Of a stretch of 64,000 bases of DNA, positions 50,801 to 63,600 are shown piece by piece; the stretch's first letter is position 1; every line of letters begins with the position of its first letter. The stretch lies in the NCBI GenBank assembly GCA_013397115.1, contig VWZW01001322.1, positions 905,186 to 969,185 on the forward strand. The letters are read 5' to 3'. The notes under the pieces are model-generated. The model searched no databases and was not told the DNA's origin. It saw nothing but the letters and a program-made list of their open reading frames with translations. Origin of the DNA: Edolisoma coerulescens. Taxonomy: Eukaryota; Chordata; Aves; Passeriformes; Campephagidae. The position numbers and the translations under genes were made by a program.

Positions 50801-53743
50801 TGCTGGAGGGACCGTGCACAGCCTGAGATGCTCGGGGCTGTCACCTACAGTGTCTCAGTCAAAGTGTGCGCGCTGGGTGAGAAGCCAGCAAGAGTTAGGG
50901 GCCGCTCAGCTGCCCAGCTATTAGACGGGAAGCTCTGTCCCTGGGGTGCAGAGGCAGGGCACCAGAAGCTGCTCTGGCCTGCTGCGGGTCAGGCTAAGAA
51001 GCTCCCTGCTTTTGCCAGACTCCTTCCTACCTCCAGTGTCCCGATGGACAGCAGAGACTCTTCTCCCCTTACAGGGAGAAGCAGGGGATGTACATGAATG
51101 TTTTAGGAGACCAGCAACCGAAGGGTTAAAATGCAGCTCTGCTACGAGCTGTTTTAGGTACAGCTCAATCATTAGCAGCTGAATCACGTCTGCTTCCCGG
51201 ATCCCCTCCTCTAGGGGAAGGCAGCCCTGCCAGCTCCCTGCATGTCTCGCAGGAGGACCTGCCGGCTTGCTGGTCCTGCTTCCCACCCAGGAGCCAGCTC
51301 CCCACCCACACTGCCTGCAGAAGGAGGTGTAGAAGCTTTATCCAGCAGTCAGTGCAAAGCAGGAACCGGGGACAGTAGGCCCTTTTTCCCATTGGCATAA
51401 GTTAATGGGATGGGTCACAGATTGTTTCCAAACCCTTTTTTCGGCAGCAGAAGTCACAGCTTGAGCAACCTGCTTTGCCTGCGCTCCTCTTAAACAGCAT
51501 GTCAAATTTCTACTGTCTGCTGTACCCAGAGTCTATCATTGCTTCTTGAGTCTGACATAACCTGCTTTGCATCGCACAGAGTTCTTGGTGTGGGATATAT
51601 TGCAGGGTCTGACAGTCCTTACATTGTATGTAACAGTTCTTCAGGTGCCAGATTTCTCCAGTTTAACACGCAGCAGATGTGCTTGCAGTCTTTTCGGAAC
51701 TGTTTTAAAAAACGGCTACAGTCAATCTATTTTCAAAACTGGCTGGCTAACTAATGTGTCCTTTTCAAAGGACGAATGTTTTCGTAGCTACTGCCGTAAT
51801 GTCTCGTCGTTTTTTCACTGCTTTGTCTGTGAAACATTGAATTAATGACTATTAAAAATTACTGCCAGATTAATTGGTTGATAAGATATGTCCTTTAAAA
51901 GTTTCAGTGTCCAGCTGGAAAGTCAATGGCTAATAGTCAAGCTCCGACAAAATGCACTGATGCATTTTTTCAAGAAGGTATTACAACTTTTGGATTCTGT
52001 AGGTGTTTCAATTATCAAATGCCTGTGGATTTTGGATGAGGTGTCTGAAATATAGCTAAACTAAATGGACATATAACACTGACAGACCAAAAATTTGAGC
52101 AGCCACAATATTCCAGGCATAATATCCCTTTAAGAGTTATAAGAAATCTCTCTTGAAGAGTGTGAGTGTGAAATAGGTATAATGCTGCTACATCAGAGTT
52201 AAAGACAAAAATCCTTTTGACTTAACTGGGAACGATATCAAAGTCAAGCAATAACATCTGATAATGAAGCAAATAGGAACCTTCTTGCACTGGGAGAAAC
52301 AAGAAATGGTGTTGCGTTGCTGTACATGATGTTTTCTTTGACAAGGATTGAGTGTGAGGCATGCAGTCTTCTTCCCAGCTCACAGAAAGAAGTGGCATTG
52401 ATCCTGGAGTTTTTACCATAGTTTGGAGGTATTTGTTCTCCTGTCAAAGTAGAAACACAACAATGTTAGACAGTGTAGTGTCCTTTTCTTACACACCAGA
52501 GTGCAAAGGTGGTTTTCTGCAAGGATGGACTGTACTGTAGTTAGCATACAGGAATGGGGCTCAGGTATGAGGTGATAATGCTCCTCTCTGTTGATTTGCT
52601 GGGACATTGTTGCCTGCTCTTGAGCTGGACTGAGAGGTGTAAGTTAGCTTTTTCTGCTCCTCAGTGTGGTGTTGGGGGTTGTTGTGAGATGCCTCCATGG
52701 GTGAGTTGTGTGCCTCTTGCAACACTCAGCCACAGCAACTTGTCTTACTCAGCCCAGAGAGACAGGACCATTGACTGTGCTGGGCATCACATGAACAGGT
52801 GAGGCAAGAGTTGCTTGTTCTGTCTTAGACAAGTCTGTTATGATCAGATTGATGGAGGAATTCTTACAACTTGAGTAGGATCTGGGACATTTATGGGAAG
52901 CCCAAGTCCATTATGACAAAGATCCTGCTCCGCTAGTCTCCCAACCCAGAAGCACCCAATGAAACAGGCCTTTTGTTTAGGTTCTCCCGGTACTTAGGGC
53001 TACTGTACTTTCCCAGTAGTGCCCAGGGCTTTGGCTGAACTTAGATCCAGGACTGGAAGTTCCTCTGCTGAAGTCCCCTGGGATACCAAGTACGCCGAGA
53101 CTCACAATGTGCATCTAACAGCTGCGGGCATGACAACCCTTTGCAAAGTACTGGAAGCTGCTTCCCTCTTTTAAAGGATGGCAAGAGGCAAAGAAGGAAA
53201 AGCCCTGCCACTTTCTGTTCCTGCTCTGCCTCGAGCTAGGACACCTGAATCTGGCTCTCTCCCCAGTCTGAAGGCACTCAAATCCACTGGTCTTGTCAGC
53301 TGAGCAGAATCCTACCCTCAGTCTGCTGTACCGAGAAACCCAACTCCTGTCTCACTTTTCAGCACGTACCCACCTTGTCACGCTGATGCATGAGCACCAA
53401 GGTGATCAAGGCTCTGATAGAGCCTGTGCATGGGATAGAGTTTGTGGTTGTGTAGCAGGCATGTCCTGGGCAGCACGGAGCGCAGCCTGATGAGGAAGCC
53501 AACCTGTCCTACATGGAATCCCTGCTCTGGAGGCATGGGACTAGAAGTCACAAATGCCCAACAGTCACCTTCAGGATAATGAATTCAGAGTCTTGCCCTC
53601 TGTATTCTCATGCTTTTGCTTTTGTCTGTTTGTGTCACAGAATGTAATTTAAAATCCATTTTACTAGCACAAATGCCGATGTTACTCAAGGGAACTGGGC
53701 TTTACTGGTGTGGTGGTTCTGATGTCCAGTCCTTCCAGGAACC
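47871..53743. other. Anonymous non-coding DNA, no gene seen apart from the listed segment
   Basis: No gene was recognised. The part 50670-51400 is GC-richer with roughly 20 CpGs by hand count. That is too sparse for a clear CpG island, but it explains why a 174-codon plus frame (50573-51097) and a 121-codon minus frame (50921-51286) are both open there. Neither shows a known domain. Confidence 0.55.
48360..48540. promoter_or_regulatory. Candidate conserved non-coding element with homeodomain/forkhead-like motifs
   Basis: High-complexity sequence with TGATTAATGG at 48427-48436, followed at once by a forkhead-like TTTATTTACA and then by a TGACATCA string resembling a CRE-type half-site arrangement. 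There is no coding potential. The dense, well-formed motif cluster is typical of developmental enhancers, but no conservation data are available here. Confidence 0.2.
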
Positions 53744-53829
53744 NNNNNNNNNNNNNNNNNNNNNNNNNNNNNNNNNNNNNNNNNNNNNNNNNNNNNNNNN
53801 NNNNNNNNNNNNNNNNNNNNNNNNNNNNN
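53744..53829. other. Assembly gap (86 N)
   Basis: All 86 bases are N, so nothing can be said about the content or the true length. Frames drawn across it (53610-53939) are meaningless. The right flank (53830-54000) is more CpG-rich than the left flank, which hints that GC-rich or structured sequence may have caused the gap. Confidence 0.99.
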
Positions 53830-56800
53830 GAACTAGGACGAACTTTCTGGAAGAACAGGTGGTGCCCTACTCAGTGTCTCTGCCTACGGACGCGCCCTCT
53901 GATTCGGGTTCATCCGCCCATCTGATGGCTAGGGCATGATTGACAGGGGCTGGCCATAGGTCGTGGGGCTGGGGCACCACCACATACTGGCAGCGGGAGA
54001 AGTGTAAAGTACACTGAAGGAACAACGTCTGAGCATAACACATTTACAAGCCCTGAGTCAGCACAGGCACTATGCTGTAATCAAGAACATCGCCTGTTTA
54101 CTTCAGTGTGATTAATATCAGTCATCTGCTGTTTGTTAAATGGTTAGATCCTTGATAATAGGAAATTTCCCGGAGTTATATTTGGAAATCCCATCCATCT
54201 CTCAAGAATTTACCTGCTGGCCCCTCACCTTGTGTGGCAGTAGCAATGGCTTTGGCACCAGGGTGGCCAGCGACAAGGCTAGTTCGGCTGGAGGTGCTGG
54301 ACACTCAGGAAATCCCAGAGATGAATCAGAGCCGAAAATTAATTGCTTTTTAATTTAGCTCAGATCTACGTGTCATGTCTGAAATAAAGGAATGCCTGAG
54401 ATATTAACAGTGTTCCTGGTTATGCTAAACTTTAAAAGGCATCTCTTAGCTTTATGCAGATTAGGCCTCAGTCTTTGACATGGAAACAATTACTACTTGA
54501 ATGTGGTCTCCTTTTCACTGTCATCCTGAATTTGCCTTGCCTCTTAGCCAACTAATGCATGTCGAAAAGATTAATGGATTAAACACGGCCAGAGCTAAGC
54601 CTATTACACTAAAGCCCCTTAAAATCAATCCATAGCTTGTAAAGGAAGAGATCACCTGAAATACAAGCCTCTGGGAATATCCACAGGATGCCATGACCAT
54701 CCCTACAGCATGGCTGCTGTTGTAGGCACAACTGACTGGATATGCCAGCTCTGAGTGTCACACAGGCCAAAGCTGGTCACTGGGGCCTGGGGTGAGCTTC
54801 TTGCTACCTCACCACCACCCAAGCCATACCCTACATAGCTAGTTTTAGCATTGGGAAAGATTTGCTGTCAGATGAATTTACTGGACTGTGTTTCCCTTGA
54901 CTTCCCAGAGGTTTCTTTTGCAATTCGTGGTCTGGGCTCAGACCCCAAAGCGACTGCTCCAGAGAATCTTGCTGGTGTCATCTTCCATTCTGCCTGCCCT
55001 GTGGAGCCTCATGCTTCCCTGCAGCTCCGTGATGTCTCTCAGCATTTTCTCAAGAGGTTTTGAAGAATGTTTCACAAACAATTGGCCTAGCATGCCAAAA
55101 AAAATACCCATCTTGTTCATCTGTGTTCCAAATTATTTACCACAACTGGTCACTTTAAAATATAGTTTACACAGTGTTTGAACAGTTTATTTCATAATTT
55201 AAGAGTTATCTTTAGAGATTTTTAAACATTCTGTAAACTTTTTTTTAATAGGTAATTATTTCATATATAAAAACGGAAATGGAGAGAGGAAAAAGAGAGC
55301 CTCACCCTTAAACCAGGGTTTTTAGAAAAGAGGAGGGAGTCACTCTTTCAAGTCTAGAGCTGACATTACCTTTCTGCTCCAAGATCCAAAGCACACACTA
55401 TGCCATAGGAAACCCACACCTGGAATTTACATTCATTGGAAGTGGCACAAATGGAAGACAATAGAGTTCTGATGCTTTTTAAGCCAACTTTGCATGTGTT
55501 AATGCTGAAGCCAAAGAGATTGCCTACACAGTAGGCTCCTGCTCCGCTGTTTGCCACTATGGCCAGGGAGCAGAGGCTCCATGTCTCCAGTTTCCTGCCA
55601 CCTGTGAAACTTACCGGGGGAGATAAGCCTTATAAAGAGTGGTAAACTTCTCCACAGTGTGGCAATTCAGCAGCACTTAACCCAGTACATCAAGATTTTC
55701 ATGAGTCAAATTCTGAATTTGACCTCAAGCCTGCCCATATCTAAATTTCAAAGGTTGAAGAGAGTTTATCTTACATACGGTCAATATGATACTGAAGCCA
55801 ACTAGAGGCAGTGGGAGCAAACACCTCACAGCTCCCAGGGCATGGTGTTCAGCCCACTCCCGAATCACCTGGTTGTGTTGTAGTTATCTCACTTCATTTC
55901 ACTGCAAATTACAGGCATTGATCTCTTGTACCATGGCAGCTCTATACTAGTTCGTAGGTCTTTTTTTGATACTGAAAAATCAGATGAACGAATTTGCTGC
56001 AAACAGATACAGACTAAGACAAAATCTTTTCAGGAAAATCTCTTAGATGTCAAACACAAAACAACCCAGCAAGCAGGCCAAGAAAAAGGAAGTGAGAATC
56101 ACTGATCCTAGTGGGAAATACAAAGCCTTTGGGAAAGTGCAGAGGGTCTTGAGTCAACCAACAGTTAACTAAGGCGACAAATTATTTTGACTGTCTCTGC
56201 AGTTATGATTTCAGATGCAGGGGAGCTTGATTTTTAGAGGTGTTTATCCACTCTTTTCAGAAAAACAATTTTTTCTGAAGTGATGCCAGGTGGTAAAACT
56301 CTCACACTGAGAAATTTAAAGTATTTCCAGTGTAGAATCTGCAAATAAATAACAATACAAATTACACTTATAAAAAATAATGAAAGAACTTTGCTCTTTA
56401 AGACAGTGTTTACATTGCACAGATTTGACTGATGAACTAGAATCTGATTGATGGCCCAAAAATGCTCACCATATGTCCCTTCTCTGTATTCCAGGAGACC
56501 AGATAAACATACAATGCTTTCTTGAGAAGAAAGAAGATTTTGTAAGAGCCATATACATAAAACACAGTACTTTGTGAATAAGAGATGTTTTATCTCCATA
56601 GATATTCTTATCTTTAAAAGCATGGTATCTTTCCATTCATCTAGCAACGCATAGGATAATTTGTTTGTTCCTTTTCTTCAGGAAAACAGGGCTCTCTTCC
56701 TGCCTGAGAACGTTTTTCTGTCTTCCCTTTTCCTTAATCTTTTTCAGGATGAGCCTCGTGATGTAAATAATATTGACAGTTTGAAGTCAGTCTAAAACAC

Positions 56801-57597
56801 AACAACAAAAGTGTTTTGTCTTACTGCAATAGCAGTGTAAAAGTTTAGACACTGGCAGGAGCACCCTGAGGGGTGTAAGGTCACTTGTTAGGTTTTTTAA
56901 ATCCATTCTCTCTTCATTTCAAATGACCACTGGAATGTCATGAGCATTTGGAAATCGCTGCTTTTGCCTGGAAGGTATGTTGCATCTTTGCTGTGGAGAA
57001 TGACCATAATGCTTTAAAATCGAACTGACCATCAACATTTCCAGATGTGCAAGGAGGGCTGATTTTTTTCTCAAAGCTCCTTTTCAACACACAGCCAGCC
57101 AGCAACACAGTTCAGAACATATGGAAAAGGCACCAAGCGTCTGACCTTCTGCTGGAAGAGACCTTTACTTGAGATTTGTCCAGTGTGTATCTTACATAGA
57201 AACTAGTGCTAAGTATACAAAGCAAAACCACATTTTTGGCTTTAGTGAAACAAATTGCAGCTCCTGACACTCCAAAAGAATGCAGGCTACAGAAAAAGGA
57301 AGAAAAAAAATGAACGCATCCAAAGTAAAAGAAATCCAACATGCTCAAATCCAAACCCTCCCAAAAGTTGTGTTTGAATTAAAATATCAAGGGAGTAATT
57401 TACTTTGATTGACACAGTATTTATTTCTGCTAAAAAGGTCCTGTGCAACTGCCTTTCTGCATACACATCTACAGTAATAGTGATTTTAATGATTTTATAT
57501 TGCTGTTGATTCTTTAATAGAACACTGAAGGGAATAATATTATTAATTTTTGAGAATAGAAAATCCTTGTACAAAATAAATTACACATGCAAGGTGG
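53830..57597. other. Anonymous non-coding DNA, no gene seen apart from the listed segment
   Basis: No gene was recognised. A 137-codon minus frame (56234-56647) is long for such AT-rich DNA. It includes a hydrophobic stretch that could span a membrane (LSLFFISVICIVIYL), but it has no family signature and is not called as a gene. Confidence 0.5.
54350..54660. promoter_or_regulatory. Candidate conserved non-coding element with paired GATTAA motifs
   Basis: The segment has two direct GATTAA copies two bases apart (54569-54574 and 54577-54582), the second overlapping GGATTA, the core bound by OTX/PITX/Goosecoid-type homeodomains. A further CTAATGCAT lies at 54552-54560 and an AATCAATCCA string follows near 54627. 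Stops occur in all frames, so it is not coding. The clean, motif-dense texture over about 300 bases resembles vertebrate developmental enhancers. This is my strongest enhancer guess in the window, yet it rests on motifs alone. Confidence 0.25.
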
Positions 57598-57640
57598 TAC
57601 ATACTGTATGTATTTTTTCTATTACATGTGTGCATGTAAT
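57598..57640. repeat. Two adjacent palindromes
   Basis: TACATAC, T, GTATGTA (57598-57612) is a perfect seven-base inverted repeat around one base. ATTACATG, TGTG, CATGTAAT (57621-57640) is a perfect eight-base inverted repeat with a four-base loop. They are separated by eight mostly T bases. They could be a cruciform-prone spot or a pair of dyad protein-binding sites. No transposon ends were recognised. Confidence 0.65.
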
Positions 57641-60600
57641 GCAACCTCTAATACCATAATTCCTTCTTCAAAACAAGAGTCTTTTGTTCTTTGTCTCTTT
57701 CCTCCTCTCCATGTAGCAAAGCAATATACCTTTAAATGAGTAAAATTCCCAAAGCAACAAGCAAACAAAAACCTAAAGCTTGATTTAATGTTGTAATACC
57801 ATGGCAGTAAATGAGGACTCAGGAAATGTCCTATTCCAAATGCATAGCTAATAACAGAGACTTAAGGCATGGTTATAAAATATAAACTATTCACCAATTC
57901 TTCACTGGGCTGTACTCCAGGGAAACTGTATTCTGCTTTGCAGAATTCTAGGGCTGACAGAAATGTAAATAGAATAAATGTCTATATTGGAAGAAGGTTT
58001 TGCTTTTCCACACTGAAATTATCTCAGAGAATTTATAAACCTAAGAGTGGATAATACTTTATTTTGCCAAACCCCAGGTATGATAAATATATCCTCTCAG
58101 AAGTGCGTTTTGGTTTTGTTTTAAAGCAGCAACAGCAGAATTGTTAATTGTATGAATTACAACTTATGAACAATGCAGGACACTGAGCTAGTGGAGTTGC
58201 TTTGAGGTTTTCCTGCAGAGTATGATGCCTGTGTCAGTCCAAGTACTGTTTGATTCTCTAGTGTCTGACATGCCATTTCACTTCATTTTGCGGCAGAATT
58301 TGGCCTCAAAGCTCAGGAAGTAAAAGGTGGTTACACAGCTTTTTGCAGTTATCACTCTTGCTGACAGTAAATGCTGTGGATCCTGCCATACATTCAGCCT
58401 TTTAGAAACATTTGGAACAAATGTATTTCAAACTATAACAAGTTATTTTTACATTGGAGAAAAGAGTGTAAAAAGAACCTTTCGTGTTAGTTTAATTGGA
58501 TCAATTTATAGGACCAGCCATTTGGTAACAGCATAACTTTCTTCTTGTTGATAAATTCCCCTCTTGGCATTAGACCACATTGAAATATATTTTGTTTTTC
58601 TATCACAGATGTTACACTTATATATTTTTTTCTTGTTTTGACAAAGTCATCATATGATGGATGAAAACATGAAATAATTCAAACACAATGACTGAAAGAT
58701 GGCTCATCCAAAATACTAACTGCATTTCCATTTTATTGGTTTAGCCATTCCAAATTCCTTCACACCTTGTAAAACCCCCCCAGATATTTTCATTCTTTGA
58801 CTTATGTATAGAGGAACCTCTTTGCAGAAGCCCTCCCTTTATCTTTAAGACACTAACTCAGGGAGGAGTTGATGTCCTCCTTTGTCTTGTCCAGGTTCAG
58901 TATGGGGTTTGTCCTCAAAGAAGGGTTCCTTGTACAAGGCACAGCAAACAATTAATAATAGCTGTATCCTGAGGGTACTTGGTGAGGGGTGACACAGGCG
59001 AATACAGCTGTAGCCACAGGGTGTGTGAGAGAAGCACTCATGCACAAAGAGCAGACAAGAAAGTGAGGAAGGGGACAGAAAAAATCTAGGGAGACTTAAG
59101 CTGTCAGGACCAGCAAAACAGGGGTGGGTTGGTATAGATTTAAAAGGTCCAAAAGTGAGATGTAGAAATTCTGGGTGGTTATATAGGCTGCTGAGTCCAG
59201 TCACAGTTATAGGGAAGGGACAGAATAAGATCTGCTCCAGGCAGCTTTTAGCTGTACAATAAAACTTTACAAAATGTTTTAGGAAAAGGTGTTGCTCAGG
59301 AGCGTTTGTAGATGAGTCTCTAGGGAGATGTCAGGATATAATGCCAGGTCTTCAACAAATACATCTCATGCTGCAAAAATCTGTGTGAAACTGATCCTTT
59401 AGTCACACTTTGTTGGCCTCTTAGATAACTTCTCTTCACACTTGAGAAGAGAAGAGGATGTAAAAATAGTAATATGCCATGGAAATCATTAGGGATTGCT
59501 TATGTGTGTCCAAGAGTAGATATATGGCCTCTGGAACCATTTTGTATCTGCTGAAGTCATTAGATTTCTGGATGATTAGCTTGGGGATGAAGGGGTTCAG
59601 GTCCTTGGCCACAATGCCAGCATCGGATAGCAAACAGCCCCATCCGTTCCAACAGGCTTTCCAGCAAGTATGTTCTGTTTAAAAAGGTTGTGCCTCTGGA
59701 ATGAGATCTGCTTGGTATCAGTACCCATGGGCATTGACATGTTCCTTGTCAATATTTTTAGGAATTCAGCTCCTTGCTAGCTAGTGCAACGGCCTGATGT
59801 TGGAAGGAAGCACATTAATGGAAAAAAGCCCATGGGTTTACACAGAAAGAAGCTGATATGTGAATTGGAATTTATATCAGCCTTGGCAGGGCACACTATT
59901 ATTGAAATGTCCTGTCTTCCCCACCAGTGCAGGGTGGTTTATGCCCAGCAATAAGAGGATAATTGAAGACTGGGAGGGTTAGAAGTGATTTCTTTTGGAC
60001 CCAACAGACCCTAGAGATTTTTACTACTATTACTACTATTATGTGTGTACAGAAAATTCTCCAGGGAAACAAGCAAGGTCTGTGGTTGTACCATAGCGTG
60101 AAATGCTCACATGATGTCTGCCTAGATTCATCCTGACAAACAATTTATGCCCTCCAACTTGCTGGCATGGGACTGGTGCATGGATAGAGGTCCCAGGTCA
60201 ATGGGATGGGGTTTGGTTTCTCTAATCAGGAGGTCCTTTCTTTTTTCTCCTTCTCTCATGAGTCTGGGTTAGAAGAGAAGTTGCTGTGCATCAGGCCAGT
60301 GAAGGGAGGAGAAACCAGTCATTTCCATTTCCTCACACTCAGCTTTGATCAGATGTTACAATATTTTTAGTAAAAAAAATCCTTACTAACTCCAACACTG
60401 ATCAATTAGTTAGTTTAATATATATTTTGGCTTAAAGGTTTCAAAGTGCCACTTATCTTAAATAAAGCTCTGATCTTGTTTGTCTGAACATGCTAAACTG
60501 CTTTCTCTAGTCATATCCCAAATCTCCCACAGCCTTTTTCTCCTTCAGCCCAGTGGTCAAGTGTCTCAGAGGGGCAGCTGATGTGGCCTCCTGCTCCTTC

Positions 60601-63600
60601 TTCCTCAGCTGTGCTCCTGGGATGGTAGACAACCATCACCTCTGGCATGGTGTTCACATTTGGAGATGGAATGAATGGAAGTTGCCTCTCTTGTAAAACA
60701 TTTTTGAGTTCTCTGATATTTCTCTGTAAAAGAAACAGCCTCCAAGCTGATTTGGACTCCACAAAAGCAGGTGTCTAATAATCCAAATGTTTGCAAAATT
60801 TTTCTCATTTTTACATCAAGCAGCAACATTTATTTTAACTGTGCTTGCTAGGACATTGTGACAGGAGAGTCTCTGCCCTTTAATTCAGTGCTGAGACCAT
60901 CCTTCTGGTTACTCTTTTTGCTTTGTACTTCCCCAATTTTCTAGTTTTTATTTTTGGAAAAGATGAAATTAATGGGGCCTGTCTGAAAGAGGGATTGGGG
61001 ACTGTAGTTTACTGGGTCAAAGCCTAAGCAAGCAGGGAGAGAGAAGGACCATCTTTTGAGCTGAGCACAAACCAATAGGTTCCCAGGGGAAACAGCAGCA
61101 GTGCTTCCTAAAGTGGGTTTTGAGAACGGGTTCAGGATGCATATTTTAGTGGTCAGTTGCACCAACATCTTTTCCAGCACAGCTCTAATCTCCACGTCAC
61201 AGAACTCCTAGGGAGAGGCAATGGGTGTAATGAATTCTATCAGCTGAGTTGGATCGTACAATAATTTCTTCCCCTGCAAATGCAGAAAGAAGTTCCTTGG
61301 TAATCTGCTGGCCCTTCTCACTGTGAAGGGTGCTACGGTAGTTAATACTAGTGAAGAGTTTTCCATTTTGTTATCTACAAAAGAATTGGTTTTAGGATTT
61401 AATAATGTGTACAAATAATTTTGTTGAGTGCAGAGTAGGTACTTAATACTAGGATTATAAATTGATCTTTCTGTAATTCATATCTAGGAACATAAACATT
61501 AACTTAGAAGCTTAACATTCATGACCAGTGTTTGAAAATAATGCTCCTGTAATTTCATGAGTGATGATCTCTGGAACACTTCAAGAGCACATTTCATGTC
61601 CCTAAAATGTCAAAGTGCACTTCTTGTGCAATCAGAAGATATTTTATCCATCATGCAAACAGGGATTTGCACAGTTGCTTAGAAAATAGGCCATTATGTC
61701 CCTGCATCATGTGGCTTTTAAAGCGGTTTAAATGTCTAAATGTGGTACAAGTCCTCCCTCCATCTTACTATTCAAAAGGGCTGGAAATTCACAGGTAACA
61801 CACGACACATACTTGGCAAAGTGCAAGTTTCTGCCATTGTCTTAAACCTGCATGTAGCATGTGCTTCACTCCCTGAATCCTAGGCTTTCAGACTATAAAA
61901 AGATTTTTCTAAATAAAAGGGTAAAAAAGATGGTTTTCAAAGCTGAGGTGTGCTTTGGTTCAGAGCTTTTTCAGGAGCAGCACTCCATCATGCAGGGACA
62001 ATATGGATCTATGCAGGTTTGCCTTTCCTCGGAGTCAACAATGTAATGGCTTTTCTCCCTACCAAAAATACATTGAACCACCTATTTTATTTCAGGGGTT
62101 TCTTTGTGGAAACCACATCTGTTTCAGAAAAAAATCTTTTGGTGCTGCTGCACCACGGTCTGACAGTCCCATGTCAGCACACATCTCACATGAGAATATC
62201 TTTAATTTGCTATGGGAAGAGTGTCTTCAAGGTTATGTACCTAATATTTTTAGCTGTTGCTGCTATTAGGGGAACTAAGGCAGAAAAGCAAGCTAAAAAA
62301 GTAGCAGTATCAGCAATGTCCCAGTAATTTTCTTCCCAGTTATTTTCTGCTGTAATTGTGGCAGCACAGCAGGTTGGGAAGGGAGTTCACAATATTTTGA
62401 AAGGCCTTGTTAAAATTTAAAAGACTAATTCTATTGCACAAGAAAGGAAATCTTCATTTATCGCCAGGATTTCACATATTTATGCCGTCAGCAAGTATCT
62501 TTTGTATTCCTCACTCTCCCAAAGCCCCATCATGACTCATTAAAGAATTTTGTTGCAATAAACTGCTTGCTATTGTTCGTATTTGGGGCCAATTTTTCTA
62601 AGATGGCTCGCAGTAAATCCACAAAGGACAGGGACTCTGCTGTGCCCCTCATTAAGGCATCTCGCTGGATCTCCACATGCGCTGGCTGGGTGCTGAGCTG
62701 CCCACAAAGGGAGTGGGGAAATTGGTGCTTATGTGGAGAGACAGAGGCAAGCACATGGAGCTGGGGGCTGAGCACCTGGCAGTGCTGAGGAGAGGAGCAG
62801 GACTTAAGCTCTTACCTCTGAGTGATCTGAGTGCTTTGCTTGTCTTCAAAGTTATTAGTCCCAAGCTCTCCTCAAGAGATAAGCCACAGAAGATAATCAC
62901 TCAATGAGAGCCTGGGCATAAAGTGATTTTGAATTGTAGAAGTACCAAGACATTATTTTTGTCCAGAATCACTCATGATGGTTAAGTGCTAATGATAGGA
63001 AAAGGGATTCAATAACTATTTGCCTCATTTTAAAAGTAGTGACAGGCTGTCTCTGGATCTCATGAGAGTGAAGTGCTTTCCAGTTTCTCAGTGACCAAGC
63101 AGATACAAAAAAAGACCATTTAGGCTGAAAGAAGCGTTTTCAGTTTGGTTTCCTACAGAAATGTGTCAAAAAGGATCTCAGTCTGCCAGATCCTGTCCGA
63201 ACAATTCCAAACCCACAGACGAATTCTTACCAATATAGCAGAGGAGCTATTTCATAGATATCAGCCCCTGCAAACCTTGTGAAAATCAACATCTGGGCAG
63301 AGGAGAAACACCCCATTAATGTTTCAATCCATGAAGGAAAACTCAGCTGCTCTCCATGCTATTTGACTGCAGACAGCTGTTGCCAAGCCCGCAGGTATAT
63401 CTTGGCCAGCTGCCCATAGCCTGTGGCCTCAGATTTCCACATTGCCAGCCAGATTCACACACTTATGCTCCAGAAAAAGGAGCCTGGGGTGGAAAGGTGA
63501 AGCAGGACACAAATTTGGTTTCATCCCTTCCACTGTTGTTGTCCTGTTTCACTTGCAGACTAGGCTTCATAAACAGCTGTCTGCAGCGATTTAAATCCCA

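Noticed and set aside
50573..51097. 174-codon plus-strand frame as a gene
   Set aside because: It lies in a GC-richer patch that is also open on the minus strand, and its translation has no recognisable family feature.
53610..53939. Open frames across the N gap
   Set aside because: Their middle is undetermined sequence, so the frame continuity is an artefact.
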